Of a stretch of DNA of 64,000 bases, positions 1 to 10,600 are shown in pieces. The notes under the pieces were generated by a model. It was not told where the DNA came from. It saw nothing but the letters and a program-made list of their open reading frames with translations, and made no database searches. The DNA lies in the NCBI GenBank assembly GCA_030549775.1, contig CM060173.1:29454032-29518031 (forward strand). The letters run 5' to 3'. The position numbers were made by a program, and so were the translations under genes. This stretch comes from Tamarix chinensis. Its lineage: Eukaryota > Streptophyta > Magnoliopsida > Caryophyllales > Tamaricaceae. Each line of letters opens with the position of its first letter. Position 1 is the first letter of the stretch.

Positions 1-244
1 TTGGGTTATAAATATCCGTGTAAGTGCGGGAACCCCACTATTATAGCCGATGGACCGGAATATATACAGGGCAAAATGCTCCTGACTACTATTATTGCCG
101 ATGGATCGGTCTCCAAGGCATAATGCTCCTGACCACTATTATTCGCCAATGGACTGATTTAGCCTTGACTCACAAGGTGTTCCACTATAAGCAATTAGTA
201 TTTTTCCCATAATTTATTCACAAGCAAATAAAATTTATTGAGCT

Positions 245-410
245 CGAGACCCCCACTATTATAGCGGGTGGATTGGAATACAAATACACATCATCCAGGG
301 TAACACTCCTGGGCAACTATTATATCCGGTGGATCGGTATTCATAAACATCATCCAGGGTAAAACCTCCTGGGCCACTATTATATCCGGTGGATCGGTAC
401 TCATAATATA
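245..410 (+). repeat. Tandem repeat of about 66 bp inside LTR A
   Basis: Successive units carry 'ccactattatatccggtgga', 'tcggta', 'catcatccagggtaa' and 'ctcctgggc'. Two and a half units are clear here and looser units extend left to position 30. Similar units with 'actatt..gtgga' recur in the LTR copy around 18020-18930, so the repeat is characteristic of the family. Confidence 0.7.
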
Positions 411-1329
411 ATTCAACTGGGTCCGTCTCATTAATCTTTCACTTTCATGATTAGTGTCTTCCCTTTCTAATCGGCACAACAATTCCATTTATTTGCCTCG
501 ATAGTGAGATTAAGATCTCGGGACGCAAAGGTACACCGATCTCACTGGTGCATACGAGCTACTCAATACCCTTCAACTATCAACCTAGGGACACAAATGT
601 ACCCTAGTCGTACTGGTGCATAAAGCTAACTCAGTACCCTACCGACAAGGACACCTAATCCATAAGTATGCATACCCCCTAAATAGGTCTATAGAGCTAG
701 ATAGAGTAAGATATAGGGTCTGGCTGGGGTACAAAGACACATTGGCAAATACCAAAATAACTGTGGGCTAAACCACGTCTATAGGGTAGCGACCCCTAAA
801 GAGCCACCATTCCCAATCTTGAGGTTTTTCACTTTAAGTATTAGTGTCTTAATTAAGATGGTCACAAAAAGCACAAAAATCAGATACTTATTCACTTTCA
901 ATCATTCTGATATTGTTAGATACTTCTTATTCAAACGGTTATCCAAGGTAACACAAAGGAATCATTAAGGCCATTATAATCTCATCCAATTCCGATTTAG
1001 GATTCGTTCTCGTGAACTTACTAATTGTCAAATACTCTTGTCTTGCTATTCGGCGTTATTTGAGTTATATTACAAAATTCTGCTATCACAACGACATGTT
1101 AGATACAAATTACTCATTTACCCCTTACTTATATAATTGCTAAGTCATCCCTTCCTTACTTGACAAATTACCATATTACCCTTTAGGTTGCATATTTACC
1201 AAATTACCCCTTACTCGGTTTAGGTTACCAAGTTGTCTCCTATGCTTTTTAGATCACCATTCACCCCTCATAATTGTTACACTTATCATATTTCCCCTTT
1301 GGTTGGTTAGATTACTGCATTGCCCTTCT

Positions 1330-1650
1330 CCTTTGTTATAATTACTAATCAAAATTACCAAATTACCCTTTAGTTGGTTAAGTTACTATTTTTTCCTTTG
1401 CATACAAAATTACCATTTTACCCTTTTCACTTATAAATTACCATTTTGTCCTTTAATTATGAAATTACCATTTTTCCCTTTAATTATAAAATTACCATTT
1501 TACCCTTTTACTTACAAAATTACCATTTTACCCTTTTACTTACAAAATTACCATTTTACCCTTTACCTCCAAAATTACAATTTTACCCCTTCACATCCAA
1601 AATTACCAATTTACCCTTTTCATTTGCAAATTACCATTTTGCCCCTTATT
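1330..1650 (+). repeat. Minisatellite of about 25-bp units (AAATTACCATTTTACCC)
   Basis: At least ten imperfect head-to-tail copies of a unit close to 'acaaaattaccattttaccc' are visible, with looser copies back to about 1165. The pyrimidine/AT pattern keeps two overlapping frames open (about 100 and 77 codons). Both translate to low-complexity repeats and are not genes. Confidence 0.8.
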
Positions 1651-2295
1651 ACACCACTTATATTAAATTATTATCACTACATGAAATATTAATATTAATA
1701 CCCCATTCTCATTATCCAACTCCACAACTATTATATTTAATATAATACTCATTAGAACCCACACATAATATGCCACATTCTTGCACAAGACATATTACTA
1801 AATACCCCTATGACTCACAATAATATTAACCATGCATTAATGGTCACAATAGCATAATACGACATAGATAAATAATTAATATTTTCATTAATAACCAAAC
1901 TCTTACCTTAAGCAATATTTCTATACACAGCACATAAACTAGCATGCTTTCCCTTTCTATCAATTAATGTAAGTAACTACATATATTATATTAAAAAACA
2001 TATATCATGCAAAATAACATATTAAAACCTTAATGTGCTAGCATACGTTAATCCATGTGTTTAAGTGGGAATTCCCGCAAAAATGAACCTTACCGGTATT
2101 CCGGTTAAAGGTTCAAGCTTTGATTAGCAAAATGAATACCTACAAATAGTATTAATGTTTATTATATTAGAAATAAGAAAAACCAAAGCATAAAACTTTA
2201 TAACACTTAATTAATAAAATACTTAAATTAAAATATTATTATACCTTAAAATTTATTAAACAGAACATACCAAAGCATGCAGCAGTTCATAGTAG

Positions 2296-3495
2296 TTATG
2301 CAATATGAGGTGCATGCAAAACAAGTGGGAGAGGGCTTCGAAATGGCAAGAAAGGGACGAGGGAGAGCCAATTTTGGGTTAGGGTTTTGGGGCTAGGCAA
2401 GAAGGTAGGTAGGGGAGGATTTAAGGCAAATGAAGGGTGTAGAGGTGGAGAGGGGGTGTAAATGGCGGCCAAGGGCAGCGGCGGCAACAGTGAGGCTGCG
2501 AAGGTGGATGCCAAGATGGAGGGGGCTGAGAAGGAAGGAAAAGGGAGGAGGAAAATAAAGGCCTACAGGCGGTTGTTTAGGCCAAAGAGGGTGTGAGGGT
2601 GGTAGAGGAGGTTATAGGGATTGGTTTAGTGGCTCAGGTTGCGACAGAGGCGGCGGTACGACAGCGGAAGGAGGAGGTTCAAGGTGGATAGCGAGAAGGG
2701 AGAAAAAGAAGAGAAAAGGAAGAGGGAAGGAAGAAGGGTGGCTGTAGGGTGGCTCAAGAGGTGGTGTGATGGCGTAGGGTGAGGTAGAGGGTGGTAGGGG
2801 TGGTGTAGGTGGCTAGTGTGGCGGTAGAAGCGGCGGAATGCGACGGCAGTGCAAAAATAGGGAGGCAATGGAAGGAGAAGAAAGGAAAGAAAGAAGGTCA
2901 AGGAAGGGAATGGGAGGCTCGAAAATGGCAGGATGAGGCAGGGAGGGAAGAAGAAAAAGAAGAGGGAGAGAAAAGGAGGGGATAGGGGGCTTGGTAGGGT
3001 GGCGGCAAGGTGGTAGGAGCATGGAGTTGTAGGGAGAGGGAAGGGAAAGGAGGGGAATGGCAGGGCATGGCGAGGAGAGAGAAAGGTGGTGGGGCTGAGA
3101 TGGGGCAGGAAAAATGGTGAGAAAGAGAGAGAGATAGGGAGAGCAAAAAGGGGAAAAGAGTTGCATGTGGGGTGGCCGAAGATGGCGGAAGTGGTCGGGC
3201 GAGCGTCGGGGAAAAAGGAAGAAGAAGAAAGAAAGAAGGGGGTGCTGCCAAGCGGGGCGAAGGGAAGAAGGGAGTGGGTCGGCCCGGTCAGGGGAAAAAT
3301 GAAAGAAAAGAACGAAGGGAGGAGGGGCGGGGCGACTCACGTGAGGAGGAGAGGGAGGAGAAGGAGCTGGCTTGCAGCCTAGCCGTGAGGGGGAGAGGCA
3401 AGCGGGGTGTTGGCGGCCCAAGGGAAGGAAAAAGGAAAAAGAAAGAAAGAAGAAAAAGGAGGAAGAAAATGACAAAGGGAAGGAAAAAAGAGACA
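2296..3495 (+). repeat. Strongly purine-rich (G+A) tract in LTR A
   Basis: For about 1.2 kb the plus strand is dominated by G and A (agg, gga, gaa, ggt words) with very few pyrimidine runs. Long frames stay open on both strands because stop codons are rare in such sequence (for example a 227-codon minus frame made of S, P, F and L). The LTR copies at 20090-21065 and 63400-64000 have comparable G-rich stretches at the same relative place, so the tract belongs to the LTR family. Confidence 0.7.
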
Positions 3496-3814
3496 ATAAA
3501 ATAATTTAATTTATAAATAATAAAATGCAATATTTTTGGGTAATAAATTTATTTAATAATTTAATTTAATATAATTAACTATATGGGTTTAAAAAGTTAA
3601 TTCTAGGAAGAATATTGGTTTGGAAAATTATTTAAATAAAAAGAGTATGATAACATGACAAAATATTTATTTTAATTTATTAAATATTTATATCCAATTT
3701 CATATACTCAAAAATCCATAAAATAATTAAATTAAATAGATTTAAAAGCTAATTTATCCTAAATAAAAGGTATTTATTAAATTATAGGCTTTTAAAATTT
3801 TGAGGGATTACAGT

Positions 3815-4110
3815 ACGTCTCATCAAGCTTTGTACCTTCAACTTATGTCTAGCATTGTAGATTGTCCTAAGTGTTGTAGTATTATTCCAATCACTCCTTT
3901 TTAACTTTTTGATAATCTCCTTTAGTTTGACATTTATTTGGGTTAGCTCATGCTTCAACCTGCGTGCTTCTGAAGATAATCGTTAAACAAACTAATGATC
4001 CTGTCAATACTTACCTAATATATAATTATACATTCTACATTCTACCATTAATCTCCAACCATCACAAGCATCTTCTCTTCCACGAATCTTAAATTTACGT
4101 TCACATGTTT
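3815..4110 (-). pseudogene. Mutator-like (MULE/FAR1-type) transposase fragment
   Basis: On the minus strand one frame runs across this segment with three in-frame stops. It reads, in order, a FAR1-type DNA-binding end (RKFKIRGRED.. GWRLMVECRMYNY, resembling the family W-x-L-x-V-x-C-x-x-H-N-H pattern with both histidines replaced by tyrosine) and then LSSEARRLKHELTQINVKLK .. NNTTTLRTIYNARHKL, which matches the 'N-x-T-T-x-x-x-I-Y-N-x-R' signature seen in MULE and FAR1-related transposases. The fragment is cut off at 3812 by the end of the long LTR. No terminal inverted repeats are visible. It is a dead relic upstream of the RRG-like gene and on the opposite strand. Confidence 0.6.
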
Positions 4111-4348
4111 TGGTTCTATTAAATCGAATACTTTAAGAATTTACTGAAGGTTGTCTACTAGTTTGTCTTCGTTAAAATAATTGGTAGATTTATTATCATC
4201 TTTTATACTTATTGTATTTAAAGTTAAAAGAATAAAAATAATATGTGATTAGTTTAGAAGAATAAAAATAAAAGAGAAAAAAATTCTGAGAAAAATAATA
4301 AACAAATAAAAAAAATTATCAAACGAAAAAATAACCTCTTTTAAAAAC

Positions 4349-4355
4349 TATAAAT
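4349..4355 (+). promoter_or_regulatory. Candidate TATA box of the RRG-like gene
   Basis: TATAAAT lies 253 bp before the start codon, just before an A-run and the change from AT-rich to more balanced sequence (from 4380) that looks like a 5' leader. The stretch 4111-4600 otherwise shows no gene. Position and consensus are the only support; no transcript start can be seen. Confidence 0.3.
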
Positions 4356-4601
4356 TAGTAAAAAAAAAAAAAAAAAAAGGTACACAGCTAACAAGGAACA
4401 ACCCCCTTTCCTATAACAACACCTGAAATACGGGGTTCGCCCTTGCGGAGCTGCCTGGGATTCTGGTATCGGCCACAGGGACCGCAACTGAGACCGTACG
4501 CGGCACGACCACACCTCACTTTGGAAAGCTAGTAGATAAAAACGTCGAACTCTCTCTGAGCTACTGTACCATTGAATTGATCGCTGCATAGCTTCAATTT
4601 A

Positions 4602-7600
4602 ATGGGGAATGGGAGATGGTTATCTTATCGTCTCCTTCATCACCTAGCTTCCCGTACATCCAAATCCTTCGCCCCAATCCCTGCTCAATATATCGAACAA
4701 TTCGCTCGCCTGCCAAGCTCGAAGCCCGGACCCCAATTTCACATCTTTAGGTTGTTTTCTTCATACTCATCAACAAGTGCGGCTTTCGCCGATGAATTCG
4801 AATATGGATCTCGTGATTCTGGTCCGAGTTGGACGGTTCCAACCCTAGACGATGATGAAGATGCAGGAAAAATCCCCGTCAAGGCTTACTTTCTCTCCAC
4901 TAGGTTTGTCCTCACAATCGTCACAAAAATACTGCGTTAGTTATCAAAGTCGAAATCATGTGGCCAAACGTAGCCTGTGATTTCGCTCTTCTTTTTTCCC
5001 CTTAACCCTCTGTGCTCGGTTTTGTCTATGTTATTCACGTATGTGTTATCGACATTGATCTGGGCATGCTACCCTCATTCTTACGTTACTCCATGTGCTA
5101 TGTCTTTTCGCCTCCATTATTTGGCTTCTCAGAATCATGATTTTACAGTATCAACTTAAAGAGACTGCAAGCAGAGAATGCGAAGAATGTTGTTCCTTTG
5201 ATGTCTCGCACTTCAAATTATGTTGCTTTCCGTTATTCGGACCTCATGCCAGAAGTAACTGTAAGAATTCACGAACTATTTGTTTATAGTTGCTTCGATT
5301 TCTCATTACTTGTTTTCCATAGGTGTTTTGTTGATACTCAAAGAAATTTACTCTAAGGGCTTGTTTGGTATGGGTGCAATAGGGTGGAAACAAATTCCCC
5401 CTATTTTCTATCTTTTATATAAACTATTTAATTATAAAAAATACATTTTCAGTTAAACACCCATCTTAGATCAATTTAAGATCTAAAATGGGTATTCATC
5501 CGAAAAAAATAAATTTAATTTCATATATGCTACACAAGATATATAAAATATGGGGGTAATTTTTCCACCTCTAATACTCCTGGACCAAAGGAGCACTAAG
5601 GCATTATGAAATATTTATCTCTGCTGTCATTGCTACAACACATCTAATGCTCAGAAATTGGTATGATTCTGTATGTATAGTTAGTAGAGTTGTGGAATCG
5701 AGAATGCCTTCAATCATTTAGAGGTTTAGAATTCCCCCTATCTGTTAATAACCATGATTGTACCTTGCTATCCCGCTACTTTATTTTCCAAGAGTCCCAA
5801 TTCATTAGATTCACGCACCACCTTTCAACCATCATGCTACCAAACTGGTCAGTTTGTGAATTCAAACTTCTAGGAGAACAATTATTTGATCCAAAGGAAG
5901 CACAAACTCGAGAAGTTTCCAAGTGCATGCCAGTTACATGTTGATGGGTGCTAGCTTAGATTTTCTTTGGAAAACCAAAATTTATGCTCATGAAAAGTTG
6001 ATCAGAGATGTTTGATTGCAACAAAAGTCAGGCAGTTGCTACATTCCTTTTCAAACTCTATTTTATTTTTTACTTTTGCATTATCATGACTATGACACTG
6101 TCGTTTTCATTACCTTACATAGTTAGTGTGTTGATATATTACATAGTCTTATTGATTTTATTTTATTATATTATTTGTAATTTCAGGGAAATGGATTGAA
6201 AGGAAATGTAGGTCGTTTTCGCCACATGCTGGTGTTCCAATATGGATCTGCGGTTCTCTTTAATGTTGAGGATCATGAAGTCGAACCATTGTTGGACATT
6301 GTCAGGAGACATGCTACTGGATTGCTTTCAGATATTAGAAAAGATGGTACTTTCTAGACTATCGTTGAGGTATCTCAGGGTAGTAGCTTGCTTCTGTTCA
6401 CCTTTATCATGAACTTGTTTTGGCAGACTATGCAGTCAAAGAGAAGCCCACACTTTCTGAGCATATGCAGGGAGGTCCTGATTATATTGTTCTCAAGAAT
6501 CTTGACACTGACAGTATTCGCATTATTGGAAGTGTTCTTGGTCAGAGTATTGCGCTTGATTACTTTGTATCACAGGTGATCTCCTAATTGACTCTGTTTC
6601 TGGAACTATATTGCTTGTGTTGGTGGATGCTCTATGAGCAAGCTTGATGCATCTTCAGATTTAACCTTGTTGCATTATCAAATTTCCTGGCATTTTTTTT
6701 TTGTCTTTCGCAAATATTTCTGTTTTGGATTAAGGCAATATGTTTTCCTGTCTTTCAGGTGGATGATATGGTTCAAGAATTCACACATATAAATCGTGGG
6801 ATGGAGAAGACTGGAACTTTCACTATGAACAGGAAGAAGCTGTTTCAACTTGTTGGCAGAGCTAATTCGAATCTTGCTGATGTCATTCTCAAAGTGGGTC
6901 TCTTTGATAGGTATGCTTGCTAGGAATCTGGTGCGACCGTAGCCGACACGCAATTTAAACCCTCTTGTTGTCAATTGTAGCACTGGTAAATAAGGGTATC
7001 GTTCTAGGCCGGGGATTGAGAGGACTCACCTCTAATTAACTAGCTTGGAAATAAAACTAAAACTAAAAATAAAAATCCTAAATAATACAAAATAAATGAA
7101 TAAGAAAAATACTAATGGGGGTTTATCAAAATAATAAAATAATAAAAGAATAAAATAAAGCAAACTAATAATGAAAATAATGGAAAACGATGGGAAATAA
7201 TGGGAAACCGCAGATATGAGAAATATGTTAGGGAAAAAAAATCCACCACTAGATTATGTCAAAATATAATATTTATTTCTAAGTCATCTTTTAATCGTGA
7301 GAATGAGATCGACCAAGTTGCACACCAAACGCAGGTCCATACACCTTATATTACTTCCCTTAATTAATTAATACGACCACGTGCCTATATTAACCCTATT
7401 AAATACTAGCAGTATAGCAGCAACAAGCGGCTCCTATATTTAACTAGATTTAATGCATTAAGTGTAAGTGGAAGGCTGTCAATCTAAGTACCCAGACTAG
7501 TACAAAACGCATGTCAAGCTGTATTTCCTATCCTTGACCCACACGTATTGAAACGTTTTACCACTTCGGTTAGAATCACAAAACGATTAGGTGAATTGTT

Positions 7601-10600
7601 ATCTAACCTAGCTGCAATTTATACGTATAAATTCTAGTATATTTAGATGGCCACCTAGCAGGCAATAATCCTACATACTGTCACTTATGAGGAACCAGAA
7701 CAAGGCATGCACCAAATAAACTATACTGGACAGAATTATACATATAAACGATAGCAATTAATATAGAGTTAAGAAACAATCTCACGAAACAAAGAAAGTA
7801 AAATTATAATTCAAATCCTAATCTAGGGTTTCAATTCATTCCCTAACAATAAATAATCAGCCACTCATAATTAAAGAATTAATTACACGGAAATATATAT
7901 CTAAAATATAAATTAAAAATAAGAGAAAGAAATAACCGGAATAAATTTTGGATAAAAGATCAAAAATTTATTCAGATAAAAATTAATTTTATCTGAAATA
8001 AATTCTACCGGTATTAAATTCTTCCTCAAAATTTTCTTCCTTGTTTGCTTTGATTTCCGTGCAACAATTTCTTTTTCTTTTTTCTTTTCCTTCGGCTGAC
8101 ACTGACGGCTGACGGAGGCTGCTCGTTTCGTGCGTCGTTGGCGTGGTTGCCTCGGACTCCGTGCGTTGAAGCTTCCGTAGTCGTCCTTTGCGTTTCGTTC
8201 CAAAGAGCGTCGACCGCACGAGCCTGTGAAGGCTCGCGCCTTTCTCCTGGCTCTGCCGCCCCCTGTGTCTCGTCTCCTTTCTTTCCTCTCTCTTTTTCAC
8301 GCTCCAGACGCCAGCCCTTTATAAATTTTTTTCTCGTGGCCCCTGCTCGCCTGGCTTTGTTTGTTTTTCTTTTTCTCGCGCTGAGTCTTGTTCGGCGTCG
8401 TTTTGTTTCAGGCCTTTGGGCCTTCGGCCTTTGGCCGTTGGTCCAAAGGTCCAATTTCTTTCTTTTTTATTTTTTATTTTTTTTACTTAAATACAAAACC
8501 TGCAAAATAAAATTCAATAAATATTAATAAATAATATTTTATTCTAAATTTACTTAATTTATATCATTTTAGCTCAAATAATAAAATTTTTACAATTTTT
8601 TCCACTTAAGCATAAAACAATAATTATTCCCTTATATTAGTTAAATAAACTACCAAAAACTAATATTATAAGGGTATAAAATGTGTCAAAATATGAACTC
8701 ATCAGAATCGCTTTTGTATTTTTATGTAGAGCTGGTATAATTGCTCGAGAGCTATATACATCCTTTCTGGCTTTTCCAATGTGAAATATGTCAATGTTGG
8801 TGTAAGTTATTATTCTTGAGACCATTGGTGTGACTGGTAGAGATACAAATACAGTGGTACTAGATAAAGAAGTTTTACAAGCTAACGAAGTAGGCTAAGG
8901 GTAACCTAGAATGATGTTAGTTAAGATTTGGGGCAGTTTAAGCTCATGAAGTCTGGTTCAAGCTTGTGTAAATTTGATTTACAATTCTGGGTGGTAGCTG
9001 TATTTTAACTTTTAAATGACTCCTCTGTTTCGATGCTAATTTTTTTGGCCAATAGTTTGGTGCTAGATGGGCCCAGCTATCAAATTGGCGTTCAACACTA
9101 GTTTCATCCAAAAAAATTGCCAAAATCTACAACTAAACAACCATTGACAGATCTAGGGTGTCTTGGCTGCTAACTCCACTGCCACCATTCCTCTATCTAT
9201 GCACCACCACAAAATAGTCTGCTTTTTGGCAGTTTGCACAGCCTAACATCTTTGGCCTTTCAGAAGCATCAACAATCTCTCACAATCACTAAACGGTGCA
9301 ACAGTCTTCTTCCCTTCCTGCCAAATTGATGTCATCCTTCCACCATCCCTCGCTTTTGTGCATAGCCAATAGTGACCATCATCTCTCATCATTCACACTT
9401 GTTCCCAGACTTGGCCGCTCATCTTCGGTTGCCATCAATTTCAGCCAACAATAAAGTTGCGAATCAGAGCATTATGTCACCATTTCTAGCCTTCAACACT
9501 CTAGCCTGTGACCGCCACCCAAGTCGTCGACTATGCTTGTCATTGGGTTATCCACTGCTGCTGCGCCCTTCACTCATCATTGGCCATCACTTGTTCTCGG
9601 CCAGTGTGCGTGATCTCTTTGTTGAAGAAGGGTTTCATAGTTTCCAGATCTAATGTGTTCTAAACATATTTTTTTAAAAAGGTGAAAGTTTGTGAATTTT
9701 TATTCTTAGTTGTTTTTGGTCTTTTTGTCATTATTGATGGAAGTTAAGATATTTAGGCTATAGAGTGAAAGGTTGGTCAATACATCATTAGACTTGACAA
9801 AAAATATAATATATTTAATGAAGTTGCTGAATGTGTTCTCAATCTCACTAAGAAGAAAGGTTCTTTCTGGTCTGTTTGACCCTTCAGCTTTTGCTCCAGC
9901 AGTTTCATTCGTAGGTCTCCAATTCCAGTTCCATCTCCTTGGCACCCACAATTCTCCCCCAATTATGGGGCGATGATCATTCTTCCTGGTTTTAAGTTGG
10001 TTGAATGTTTTAACATGGTTGAGAATATCTTTGTTTATCAAATCCACTTGTTTAACAGGGTAAGCTAGTATGTATTAGATCTACAAGTGCAATAGCTGAT
10101 CGAATTTAACTACGACAACTTTTGGCTGAGAAGTTCACACCTGTCAAATATGTAAGCCAAGAGTTCCAAAATTTTGCTAGGAGACGTGCCTTCGAGCTAA
10201 ATCCAGTCCAACAAGTTATCCTGTACATTGGAGGTCTTTGTGAAAGATATCTAGTTTAAGGGTAGGAACTTCTGTTCAGTTGACCATGGTGCTTCATTTT
10301 CTTGAGTCTCATAAAAGAAGGCTAACTTTTTGCAGTAGTCTACCAGAATATCATATGGTTGGCTCGCTGGTGCACTTAAGTCCTCCAAGCCCATTAGTTC
10401 TAAGTTGACTAGATGTCTTTTTTGCAATCAATCTGGCTATATTCATGAGAATCGTCCTGCACAACAATAAGTTTATGATAGGAGTCAAATGGTTCAGTCC
10501 GAGTCTCCAAAGAAAGTATTTCAGGTAGAATCTCATGGTGATGATGATGTCAACATGGGCCATCAGAATATCTAGAGATTGACGACGTAGTAGTGGACTA

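Larger units (their letters stand above)
1..3812 (+). mobile_element. Long LTR (copy A), right-hand part; left end outside window
   Basis: The segment ends at 3812 in GGGATTACA, the terminus expected of an LTR family that starts TGTAACACCC. It shares ordered landmarks with the copies at 14870, 17400, 54682, 58063 and 60993: a run of 'actattat..ggtgga' repeats (1-420), the 'tggtgcataa..acctaatcc..aagtatg..taccccct' block (540-700), the 'gggtagc..cctaaagag..caccattcccaa' block (785-820) and 'cactttaagtatta' (830-843). It then has a minisatellite, an AT-rich stretch and a 1.2-kb purine-rich tract before the end. No intact coding region is present. Open frames inside it come from biased composition. 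The assignment to Ty3/gypsy is inferred from the related copy at 58063, which has a PBS and gag beside it. Confidence 0.65.

Noticed and set aside
1446..1745. Overlapping 99- and 77-codon plus frames
   Set aside because: They are translations of the 25-bp AAATTACCATTTTACCC minisatellite.
2813..3496. 227-codon minus-strand open frame
   Set aside because: It translates to S/P/F/L low-complexity sequence, overlaps open frames on the other strand and lies in the purine-biased LTR tract. No domain or splice logic.
8026..8527. Arg/Lys-rich minus frame (142 codons) and Arg/Phe-rich plus frame (129 codons)
   Set aside because: Both lie inside the solo LTR in a C/T-rich GC-elevated patch; composition explains them and no domain is recognisable.
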